From Rotaria macrura (lineage: Eukaryota > Rotifera > Eurotatoria > Philodinida > Philodinidae), in the NCBI GenBank assembly GCA_900239685.1, contig OENT01000523.1:39869-103868 (forward strand): a stretch of DNA of 64,000 bases, written 5' to 3'. The notes beneath the pieces were generated by a model. It was not told the DNA's origin and made no database searches. It worked only from the letters and a program-made list of their open reading frames with translations. Of this stretch, positions 37,501 to 47,379 are shown piece by piece. A program made the position numbers and the translations under genes. The first letter of the stretch is position 1. Every line of letters begins with the position of its first letter.

Positions 37501-38646
37501 CAAACGCGTTGAGATACAATTTTAAATGTTTTCACGATGCATGCAAACGCAGTTTGATATATGAAACGCGTTTGGACGAAACTTTTCTACACAATACGTT
37601 AACACACGATTAGAAAAAAACGAACCACATTTCAATGCGTGTCCGAAAAACATTGAACGGATTTAAATGCATTTTATCTACCAACTGCGTTCAAACGTGT
37701 TTCAGATATTCTTTCAGTCGTGTTGGGATTCTATCATATTTTTGAGAGCTACGTGACTTTGCTCCAACAAATTTAGCTCTAGAAGGGTTGAGCGCATGAT
37801 GGAAATTGTTCACTTGCATATATTTGATTGATCTGAACTTTATTAATGAGAATTTTTAAAAAAGAATGTTCACATGAAATTAAAATATATAAAAATTTAA
37901 TTAAACACAAGGGATGTAATCCGTGTTTCTCTAAGGTTGTTGTGAATAGTAATGAAATAATTTCGGAATATTTTTCAGTGATTCAATGGCTTTTTAGCAA
38001 ACTGATAAATACTATTGTTTAAAATATATGATTAACAACTTTTATCATACTTCTAAATAAACTGTATGAATACTTATTTATTCATTAAATCCTTCGATAA
38101 AATTATAGATGGTGCTACCACTGCCGTCGAAAGGTTTTCATAAGATTAATCACGCTTAGTAGGTGATAAAAACTGATATCATCTTTATTAAAAATATAAG
38201 TGAAAAATCACGTTATGTGTTAAACATGTTACTTCGAAAAAACAATATATTATTGAAATGAAATATTTAAGGGATGTAATTTTCATTCTAATATATATTA
38301 TTTGGAACGAGAAACGATTTTCAGCTGGTATAGCAAAGTGGCTCCCTCGAACGACTTCTGATCACTGGTCCATTTGTTCACATCTAATCGTCATCACTTT
38401 AGGTAAAATTCAATGCATTTTTCAGGTTAGGCTGAGATCATCGCGAAATGTTGAGGATATGGATTCAACTGGAATCTGAGATGAATTCTGATGCATTTTT
38501 CAACATTTCTACATCGTGTATGAAACGTGTTCACTCTTAGCGTTTCGCACACAAATGAAACGCGATTCAGACACTTTTTGAGGGAAAAAATATTCACATG
38601 GGCATTCTTCATAGTTTTTCGTAGTTTTTTAATTCTCAGTCAAGAT
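28540..38646. other. 10 kb gene-poor, AT-rich region
   Basis: Upstream of the receptor, composition becomes more AT-rich and TCGA runs thin out. No open frame here shows a recognisable domain. At 37440-37720 there is a cluster of degenerate motifs around AAACGCGTTT and GCGTTCAAACG, with weaker echoes at 38510-38570, perhaps an old repeat. At 31190-31420 a patch richer in CG dinucleotides (GTATACGACAGTAAATGG, GACGACGCCGTAACG) may be another old element. Otherwise I see nothing. Confidence 0.4.
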
Positions 38647-38742
38647 TAGGCGTGCGACAGCTCCAGCTCCATAGCTCTCGGGAGCTGGAGCTGGTGTAAC
38701 AGCTCACGCTCCTGGAGCTGAGCTGGAGCTGTCGCATGCCTA
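38647..38742. mobile_element. hAT-type MITE, 96 bp, with intact 8-bp target duplication
   Basis: The terminal inverted repeats are TAGGCGTGCGACAGCTCC at the left and its near complement ending CTGTCGCATGCCTA at the right. They are flanked on both sides by the identical 8-mer GTCAAGAT (38639-38646 and 38743-38750). The interior is runs of AGCTCC/GGAGCT, so the whole unit folds into a long hairpin. An 8-bp duplication with TAGG-type ends is the hAT signature. It has no coding capacity, so it depended on a transposase elsewhere. The perfect duplication suggests recent insertion. Confidence 0.8.
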
Positions 38743-38750
38743 GTCAAGAT

Positions 38751-40391
38751 TCTTGTATTCTTCATTTTCAGTCTGATTCCCTTTCTATGTCCGTCATTCT
38801 TGATTGTTGTTACTGATTTTTAATGTGCTTCGTTTTTTCTTGAATTTTACATTGTATTAGAATAATAGTAAATAATATAATAACTAAAATATACAAAAAG
38901 AAAGAAATAAAATCATTAAAAGATTTTCTGTACACTAAAAGTAACGAATTATTACCATTATTGATTTTCTTCATTATGTCGTTTGGAGTAAAATATCGAC
39001 CGTAATTATACACATTACTATGTCATATCTTTCATTCTAATGTTTTCAGACAACTCTAAAATCAACTATAATACGACTCATTACGACATTGACATATGAC
39101 GCAAACGTTGCTTACAAGAATGTGTTACTGATTGAAGTCATTAGAACACCTCTATTACCTCTTACTATTTAAAAATGAACATATTCTGCGAACTTTGATA
39201 ATAATGTAAATCGAGAGAGACAGAAAACTTACATAAAGATATAATTGATTTGTTTTGAAGCTTAAATAAAAATACTTTTTTCTTCCTGTGAAAATAATCT
39301 TGCCAAGATTTCATGAAACCGGCATTTTTTTCTAATTCTTTCAAGGTTCTTGTTCTTCTTGATAATCAGACAAGGATCTTTTTTGTTTTTCTGATCAAAC
39401 AATTTTAACTTATTAATCAAGAAAAGCAAGAATCTGTCCAGAGAATAGATCAATGAGTGATGACCAATGAGATGAGTAAATTTTCCTTTTCAATACTCTT
39501 AATAATAGTACTCAAGGGAAGCAATTAACTTTTTGTACCAATTTTTATATTTTTCTGTCTAGTTTAGTACACATGGAAAATTTCGCTGAACTTTAAGGTA
39601 CTCTTTTTTTACAAAAAATAAACCGTAATTTTTTTCATATTTTAGTGTCACGTCTATCTAAGTGTATCTTTCATGTGTAGAATTAAAGTGGACAAAAGTC
39701 TGCGGTATCAAGTACTTCGAAATTTGAAAATCCAACCACGCTTTTCAATGGAGATTTTTACATTTTCTGTGAGATATTATGTATTTCTTCAGGAGAATGT
39801 GCATCGCTAACGGAGATCAAATATCTTCGAGGAAGGATGTTAACAATTCTTCCGATTTTAGGATATATGATAGTGCTCGAAAACAATTACTGATCATGAA
39901 GATTAACAGTTGACAGTGAACATGGATCATCAATATTCAGTTTTTATTTCTAGTAATAAGAAGAATTTTTTGGCCTACGAGTGTTTTTTGTAGTACTCCC
40001 GATATACTCTGGAGTACTTGTTAGTGTTTTCTCCACTGATTAGCATTCTAAATTGAGCTTTGTCACAGATAGAAGTACTGTATGATACTTTTCGAATTCC
40101 TAATATTTATCAAAAGTACTTTTGATAATTCAAGAAATAGTGAAAAGGAATTTTTCTCTTTATGAAAGTGTTTGTTTGTTGAAATTTAGTTTAAGAAAAC
40201 TTCTCATACTTTCAGAAATATCTAGTAGTACCTCAAAAAATCACGATACATATGTTCTTTTTTTTCTACCTTAGAAATTAATTTAGGATAATTTTTAACG
40301 TTGCACGAATCATCGGAAGCTGATTTTATGCTTTGAGAAGCATTTACTTTCATTCTGAAAGGTTACCAAATGTAAATCAATCAATGGAGAC
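38751..40391. other. Gene-free AT-rich stretch
   Basis: Open frames here are short and low-complexity. The sequence from about 39590 to 40260 repeats AGTACT/GGTACT-like words but has no clear element boundary. Confidence 0.35.
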
Positions 40392-40398
40392 TTTTTTT

Positions 40399-40432
<34 letters not shown>

Positions 40433-40746
40433 TACGCTGAATTTTATTCGTGACATCCATACATATTTTTGGGAGATTTTTTACAATTTTTGAGGACGCT
40501 TACGAATGTATGCAACGGTCATGATAATGATAACAAACAGAGAAAGAATACAAAGAAATGAAAACGAACAGAATGAAAATCGAATTCGAACCAATGATGA
40601 CGATAACGTGCATCGTTGCTTTTTCTTTTGTTTATTCTTCCGATACCATATATCTTGACACTGAATGCACGAAGCCAGGGGAAGGGATCGAACCTTCTGA
40701 TATCTGACCATAATCAGATGCATAGAACCACTACGCCATCCCCGGC
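40392..40746 (-). mobile_element. tRNA-headed SINE with poly(A) tail
   Basis: Read on the minus strand: a tRNA-like head (40746-40674), a body of about 240 bp, an AATAAA close to its end (about 40448), then an A-rich tail (40430-40392) that includes an unbroken A30. The head carries the two internal RNA polymerase III promoter boxes, TGGCGTAGTGG (A) and GGTTCGATCCC (B). This order is the standard tRNA-derived SINE layout. The base just before the head is an unresolved N followed by another long homopolymer of the same strand sense, so either two SINEs are joined or the assembly collapsed here. The body could instead be a captured mRNA end. Confidence 0.7.
40674..40746 (-). tRNA. tRNA-His-like SINE head (not a functional tRNA)
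   Basis: Acceptor GCCGGGG pairs with CCCCTGGC (one G-T pair) and the T arm GAAGG-TTCGATC-CCTTC is perfect. The anticodon stem TCTGA/TCAGA closes a loop of only six bases (TTATGG) instead of seven, and the D stem is poor. The loop resembles tRNA-His with one base lost and G34 changed to A. It is best read as the head of the SINE, not a working tRNA gene. Confidence 0.6.
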
Positions 40747-41121
40747 NTTTTTTTTTTTTTTTTTTTTCTAGCAGAATGATATCAGCAAAGAAATTCAATT
40801 GGAATTCGATGATGCACTATGCAAATTTCAAGAGTATCGTTCAAAAGTTTTTAGAATCTTGTTCATCGAATGAAACTCCGACTTCTTGGGTCGGGATCCC
40901 AATAAATTCAGAGCAGAGTTCCTATCAACTTTCACTGTTGGCATCAGATACTAGGTACTTCTTCACTAAATAAATGGAATGGTTACTATCGTATTTTAAA
41001 GTGATTCCGTAACTAGAAATCTCATAGGATTTTATCACTTGATAGCTTTCGAAAACACAATCTCGTTGAATCCAGTATTCGATTCATTCAAATGTAGGAA
41101 TTAAAAGTTATTACTAACCAG
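40747..41121. other. Homopolymer with N, then plain AT-rich DNA
   Basis: An N at 40747 begins a T run to about 40767. The rest contains nothing recognisable. Confidence 0.4.
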
Positions 41122-41425
41122 ATCGATGATTACGGAATCCACCAACGAGCATTGACGACCATATACGATGGCGTACACGACCGTATTCCGCCGTAAATCA
41201 TGACTCAGTATTACTGTTGTATTCCTCTGTGGCGTATAAGAAGGTAAACAGTCGTTTCCGATCACAAACGGCCTTAGTATTAGATCGTATTTTACCGTAC
41301 ACGATCTCGAGAAATACGGTCGTAGTACTGAGTCACGTACTTACACTGAATTACGACAAAATATGGTCACGGCGATGGGATTAAGACGTATATGGTCGCT
41401 ATAACGATCGTGAGGTTTCGACCTG
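41122..41425. repeat. Imperfect inverted repeat, probable old MITE
   Basis: Words such as CGACCATATACG, GCCGTAAATCATGACTCAGTA (split by mismatches) and CCGTATT near 41150-41215 recur in inverted orientation near 41320-41410 (AGTACTGAGTCACGTAC, CGTATATGGTCGC). Arms are roughly 90 bp with many mismatches around a core of about 110 bp. CG content is higher than the flanks. Ends and target duplication are not clear. Confidence 0.4.
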
Positions 41426-43626
41426 GGTATATAGTATCAAAATGGAAAAATATCTGACTTTTTTGAATTGTTACGTTTTTATTGTTACAGTATACCCTAA
41501 AGTATTTTTCAATCACCTGTGTGCCTATGTCCGAGATATATCTAAGAAGAAGAATTCATTTTACCAAGTGTTTAGTCGTGAGCTTGTGTTCAGTTGCTAA
41601 TCAAAAATATTAATCAATTTGTACCAACTTGAATCGATTTCATGTAGCATTACAACAACATATATACATCTTAAAAACACGTACCAGTCTAAAGGTCATG
41701 TAGAGACTTTTTATGGTGGTGTATACATCATGATGTATACTGATAGAAGCTTAGAAATACTGTTGGATATTAACTGATGAATTTCTTTCGCGGATCCATC
41801 GGTATAACTTGCCATTTTATTCATGAAGCTCCTTTTAAATATATATATGTATATATCGCGCTACATTGGTAACAAATACTTTGCATAGTAATCTACTATC
41901 AAGTGCTTCAAAATTTTCATTTCCTAATCTCGATATGAATCGATTATCATGGTTGCCTCATTCTTACATGTTTCTGCTGACCCAGATCGAACAATCGTAA
42001 TCGTAGCCGACTGTACGCAGAAAAATACTAGTAAGATATGATTGTCTACGGTGGCTTTTTTGCTTAGTATTTTCCATTAATCATCCGATCTTGCTGAATT
42101 TGGAGTTCGTAAACCTGACTCTGAGAAAATTGGTTCGATGATATCTATACCTAATTCTGGATTTCGGCAAATTGAAATAGTTGACAATTGCACTTGAAAA
42201 GTTTAATTACATTTTATCACTAAATCAAAAATATTTTATGTTAACGTATTTTTTTGCAAACGTTTTACATAGGATACATAATGACATCGTATTAGGTTGT
42301 ATGGAGAAGTCCATTACCTGTTTGTACTTGTTATGCTATGAAGTAAAACAGCTTCTATAATTTGTATTGATTTAAATATAATCAGAACCAAGAAAAATAT
42401 AATCCATTGACAATCAAAACTTGGAGCGCCTCAAAAATGATATTGAGTCTTACTAAGTGAGGAATCATTGAATTCGTTCATTTTAAACTGATCTTTTGAT
42501 AGAAAGAACAATTTCTTAATTAGCATAAATCATTGCTTCAGTGACAAGCAGATCCTATAAGGTAGAAAAAGGAATCAAAGGATCTGTTTGGTAACATAAA
42601 CCGCTAAAAAGCTGTCAAGATTCTAAGATCTGATTATTTGCTTTTTATGTTGAGCAGCAAAGATGAATCTTCACGATCTGCAGCATGAAGCATATTTACC
42701 ATGGAAGATTAGCTTACTATTTTTTTTAATGAAAAGATGATCTTGAGGTGAATGAGAGGCGGGTAAGCGAATTCTTTGAACTGCTCAAATGATTTACTGT
42801 AATATGAAGATCTCGTAGTTCATGCATTATATCATCGTATACAAGGAACGGTATAGTCGTATAAGGAATTTTCAACTCGTACATTTATTTATACAGTCGT
42901 TTTCTTTATAAAATAAATCGTGTTGTTTCAACTGCTTCAAAATCGTTACTAAAAAAGTAACGCACTTGCTCACTATTTTCCATTGAAAGAAATAAAGATT
43001 TTTCATGTCTTAAATATAGCCATCGAAATTTCTTGAAGCAACGCTTATCATTAGATAGCGATGTACTGAAGCGGCTGCTACAAACCACATTGGTAACAAT
43101 TCAGTCTTTTAGTTTACTCTTAATTACGAACTTCGCCATTGAAGAAGACACGCATACGCTCAATCGATGAAGAACTACTTAAGTTAATGGTGAAATCGAA
43201 GAGCAATCATGAAATATATTTAAGTCTGTTTTTCGTTGGGGTCCACACGAATTTTTCACGACTTAAAATATTCAGTTCGAAGTAATATTATATCATAATT
43301 AGCACAGGAGAAGAAGCCTATTCGAACCGTTTACTTCCTTAAGCATCACATGAATCTATCATATGAGGTTTGCAGATCATAATGAATCATATGAATAATT
43401 CTAAAGAGTGCTTTCCTATCTCCACTTTCCAACTTTATTCGGACCTCCATTCTATAAAAAAGAAGCACGCTCACAAATACACGCGTATGAACAATCTAGG
43501 AGATTTATGAACTTTACGTTGTCGTCTGAAATTATTTGTTTTCGGCATTCTAAATTAGGATGATAATCAAATAGTCCATAATATGCACACGGTAATGATC
43601 GTTTATCGATACAGTCTTATGTCAAT
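41426..43626. other. Gene-free AT-rich stretch
   Basis: No domain-bearing open frame was seen. A short TA-rich run lies at about 41837-41858. Otherwise nothing is recognisable. Confidence 0.4.
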
Positions 43627-43869
43627 ATGGCAGCACCAGAAATGCACATAGGGAAGGAATTCTATGTCGAAAACACGCTTGCGCATAAAGTTCATAATGC
43701 CTGCAAACGATTATGGAAGACAGATTTTAATGTAAATCGATCAAGAGAAGCGGATGACACACTCGCCATACATTTGGAAACGGTAGTACATTCGATATGC
43801 TTCACATCCATATTCATGTTCTTCAATGGATATATTTTTTCATGCTACTATTTGTGTATCCGTACGTGA
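43627..43869 (+). CDS. Orphan open frame, possibly a first exon
   Basis: Starts at an ATG and reads MAAPEMHIGKEFYVENTL, followed by a charged, plausible protein stretch to ADDTLAIHLETV. A GTAGTA donor-like site (about 43781) follows, after which the frame becomes hydrophobic and less convincing. I found no following exon before the protoglobin gene. It may be a remnant exon or chance; no family is recognised. Confidence 0.2.
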   Translation: MAAPEMHIGKEFYVENTLAHKVHNACKRLWKTDFNVNRSREADDTLAIHLETVVHSICFTSIFMFFNGYIFSCYYLCIRT

Positions 43870-44555
43870 ATACTTCAAGATGACAAATGTGAGGACGTAC
43901 TGTCAAATTTTAGTAGCGAAGAAAAAATCTTGACTTTTTTATCTAACTCACTAAGCGTTCATAGAAAAGAGTTTAGAAGTAAACACGATTTAAATTACCA
44001 TTGTTTATTGTCATTGACCAATTTCTGGTAGAGAAGATATCTTAAATACTCGGTTTTTGAATGTATTGTATTTTCTAACTGCAGATTAATACAGAAGAAA
44101 ATTGCATGTTTATAAATAGAATACCATTTGAATACACTTTGAACTCTCGTCTATACATACATGGAACGAAGATAGCAACATATGGACTTATAGCAATAAG
44201 GTATCTTCTTTGCATTAAAAAACATAAGAACTTAGGACTTTAATCGACCAAGATCATCCATTTACATTATCACACATGAAACATCGAAGTTAAGATGATT
44301 CATATTTTTCTGCAGGAGAGAAATATCTGTAATTTATCGAAAATCGTATCCTTAGCGACCATTTTTCATCGCCCGAGAGCGGGTCAGAAGTGACACGAAT
44401 CTGCGCATTGTCTCAGCATTTATAGCGAATACATCTTTTAAAGAGGTTTTTACGCTGTTCTATCCGTGACATAATGCAACTCTTTTATTGTATTTCATTG
44501 AAGGATCATTGAACTTGTTATTCGAAAAAAGTGGTCGTCAAAATCAAAACTTATC

Positions 44556-45137
44556 ATGGAACACATTGATGCCGGTCGATTGAACACAGATCTTCGCTAT
44601 AGATTTGAATATTTATCGAAATTCCTTAATTTCACAGCAGTCGATATTACTGTGCTCAATACAATTGCACCAGCTGTTGTGCCACTGGTACCAGCAGCGA
44701 TGGACACCATTTATGGCAAAATGTTTTCGTTTGACGTTACTAAGAGTGTATTTGCTAAGCAGAAGGTACATTTTGAAGGAGCTACTACGACGAGTCCTGA
44801 CAGTCTTGACTTGACAGCAGAACGAGTTACTTTTCTCAAAGAAAGTTTGGGTAACTACTTGAAAAAAGTTTTGACACAAGCTGATTGGGATGATTCATTT
44901 CTCGGGTATTTATCACACCTTGGCAAAGTGCATGCCAACAAGGCTGACTCTGAGAATATTAATGTCAATTATATACACATGAATGCAGCACTCGGTTATG
45001 CTGAGCATGTTCTCATCGATGCTCTTTTGACTGGCGACATTGGCTTAGATGAAAATACGAAGAAGACAGCTGTGCTGGCATTAAACAAATTCTTTTGGAT
45101 TCAAAATGACCTCTTCACGATGCATTACATATCATAG
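44556..45137 (+). CDS. Protoglobin / globin-sensor-domain protein, 193 aa, intronless
   Basis: A single-domain heme protein of the protoglobin/globin-coupled-sensor fold, with no signalling domain attached. The order of motifs follows the fungal globin-sensor-domain proteins known from Ascomycota: an N-terminal TDLRYRFEYLSKF, then APAVVPLVPAAMDTIYGKM (39-57), FSFDVTKSVF (57-66), a YLKKVL helix, LGKVHANK (122-129), YIHMNAALGYAEHVLIDALL (139-158) and WIQNDLFTMHY at the end. H125 is the likely proximal heme ligand, by position and context (GxxH) matching the proximal His of globin-coupled sensors. It is a complete 193-codon frame without introns, unlike the multi-exon genes to its left, and sits in TE-rich DNA. 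A metazoan genome would not be expected to inherit this family vertically; transfer from a fungus is inferred. Gas binding or sensing is family knowledge, not shown. Confidence 0.9.
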   Translation: MEHIDAGRLNTDLRYRFEYLSKFLNFTAVDITVLNTIAPAVVPLVPAAMDTIYGKMFSFDVTKSVFAKQKVHFEGATTTSPDSLDLTAERVTFLKESLGNYLKKVLTQADWDDSFLGYLSHLGKVHANKADSENINVNYIHMNAALGYAEHVLIDALLTGDIGLDENTKKTAVLALNKFFWIQNDLFTMHYIS

Positions 45138-45775
45138 TGAGCTATTTTCTCACACATGTGACTAAGAATGATTGACTTTGATGCAATCATCTCATTCAAT
45201 CCTAGGCATCAAATGTCATCGAACTACCGAAGTAGTATTTCTTTAAAGAACTGCTCTTTTTTCTTAGTGTTAACACATTTTTGAATTATTTTCTCAGTAA
45301 TAATAGATGTATCATGATCCACGTAAATTTTAATAAAATATCGTGAAACAAACTTTTCGACATTCCATTCATACATGATTCAATTATACTCCTCATTTTT
45401 TCATATGATAAAGATTAAGTTGACATTAATATCAAGGCTCAATAAATTGCTGAGCAAATGTTACTCTAACAGCATGTTGAGTTTTCAAGGTGTCTATTTG
45501 TCTACTCATGATTTGAAGAAAAATTTTCAATTGATTGTTGATAGGTCAGTGAGTAGTGACAATTTAGTACAGTGCTGTAGGCTTGATTATCATTAGCTCT
45601 TACGAATATTCAAATCAGACTTTTGTTCGTTGTCAAAAGAAACCAGGGATGCCCAACTCTAACATGTCTTGTTGCAATTTCACATGACTTGAATCTAACT
45701 TTTTGAGATCCCAATTCTAAATCGAACACCGGCTCTAATGAGAAATAGCGCCAACGCAGAGTCTGTAATGAACTC
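45138..45775. other. Protoglobin 3' flank
   Basis: AT-rich. An AATAAA at about 45332 could serve as the polyadenylation signal for the globin transcript. No other gene was seen. Confidence 0.4.
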
Positions 45776-45777
45776 TA

Positions 45778-47377
45778 CACTGAAAAAATAATAAGGTGTC
45801 ACACGAAACCTCTCAGGTTTCGTCGTGTTTCACTATACTATTTAAGTGTCCGTAGGATCATACGAAACCTGTAGGAGGTTTAGAAATATACAAGGTTTAG
45901 TGAAATTCTTTTTATAGTTTGAAAATATAAAAGTGTTTCGTCCTGAACCCTTTGAAATTTGCGTTTCTCCTAAGGTTTGGTCAAAAACCCTTTTGAGTTT
46001 CGTGTACAAAAGGTTTTGTAACTATCCTTCGCGCAGAATTAGGGTTACGAAGTTACCATTACCAAGCCGTTATGTATCCAAGTAGCTGGTAACTTGTCCG
46101 CTACCAGTTACGTGCTTAAGGCAAAAAGCTGCTACGAGTTACTGGGTAACTCAGTAATGGTTCGATCACTCATCTTATAAGGATCGAAAGAGGTTTTAAG
46201 AAAAACTACCAAATTCTATTAAGTTCTACCAAAGTATATCAGGCTCCGGAAATCCATTTGTGAAATCCCTATGTTCACGATTTTCAGTTCATAATTTCCG
46301 AGAAAAACATTTTTTTCTACAAAAGTTTCAAATTTTTTATTGAAATTATCTTGTTTCTTACGAAACCTGTTTCTGCATTCAGAGATAGATTTTTAAAAAA
46401 GAAGAGTAAAATTGATAATTAATAAAAGTTCCTGTACCAGATTCAGATTCCCTGAGCCCGACTTGCTTTACTCAAACGTTTTAGGATTTCGTTTTTTTTC
46501 GTGAAAACCTGCTTTGCTGATAATTGGAAGAGTCATTGATTCCATCGCTACGATACCGTTACCGGGTAACTGGTAACGGAAACATTACCCGTTACTTGAT
46601 GAAATATTCCATTTCTAGTTAGATCAGTTGTCAGATGAGCAAATAATAATGGTGAGTTCGATTCTAAAACTTACCGCCTGCTGAAATATTTTATTTGTAT
46701 TTAAATCAGTTGTCAGATGAACAAAGAAAAATGGTGAGTTTGATTTTAGAAGTTACAACAAGATGAAATGTTCTTTTTCTATTTAGATCAAACATCACAT
46801 GCCCATCATTTCACCCACCTGAACCTGGAGAAACTAGCAGAAAAAAGGCCTGAAAATTGCAGTATTCTGTAAAAATAGACATGGCGTCGCTGGAAAGTGG
46901 AATTTGTCTCCTGGCCACAAACTTTCCTGATTTTTTCTAGTGATTTCCTACCATGTTGGTCTGTCTTTCCGGAAGAAGCGGCACAAACCATTGGAAAACA
47001 CTTGGGAACGTTTTTGGCCGTAATATAGCTTCCATGTTCCAACGATATCATATGTTTCTATTTAGGATACAGTGATTCGCTCTTACTTTTCTGCCGGTTT
47101 TCACAGGACCCGGTTCTTTTTTAGAAAGTGGGAGCTTTTAGCCTTGAATCCTGGTGGAGAAATACTTCCCCAATGGAGCATAGCATTCGGGGAATTTTGC
47201 ATTCAATGTTAAATTGTGAATTTTAAAGAACTCCAAGTATGAAAGGCTCGCTATCGGCTCTTAAAAATTAAGACCTTTTACGAAACCTAATGTCTACGAA
47301 ACCTCAAAGGGTTTCGATTTCGTTGCAAAAATCGGAACCCTTTAGGGTTACGTGTGGCACCATTTTTTCTTTCAGTG
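45778..47377. mobile_element. Non-autonomous CACTG DNA transposon, 1.6 kb, TA duplication
   Basis: The ends are inverted repeats: left CACTGAAAAAATAATAAGG and right, in complement, CACTGAAAGAAAAAATGG. Both then run into a shared GTGNCACACG block (about 32 bp matched with gaps). TA lies immediately outside each end (45776-45777, 47378-47379), as for Tc1/mariner-superfamily insertions. Inside are many short palindromes built on CGAAACC/GGTTTCG near both ends and GGTAAC/GTTACC at 46030-46150 and 46550-46610, plus a short tandem repeat. No transposase frame was found; the minus-strand frame 46806-47051 is not recognisable. Confidence 0.7.
46613..46790. repeat. Short tandem repeat, about 82-bp unit, 2.2 copies
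   Basis: The block around CAGTTGTCAGATGAGCAAA...ATGGTGAGTT recurs about 82 bp later as CAGTTGTCAGATGAACAAAG...ATGGTGAGTT. A third, truncated copy starts at about 46777. It lies inside the CACTG element. Confidence 0.6.
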
Positions 47378-47379
47378 TA

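Noticed and set aside
40481-40798. 105-codon minus-strand open frame
   Set aside because: It runs through a homopolymer, an N and the tRNA-like SINE head; only its last part could be a captured coding end.
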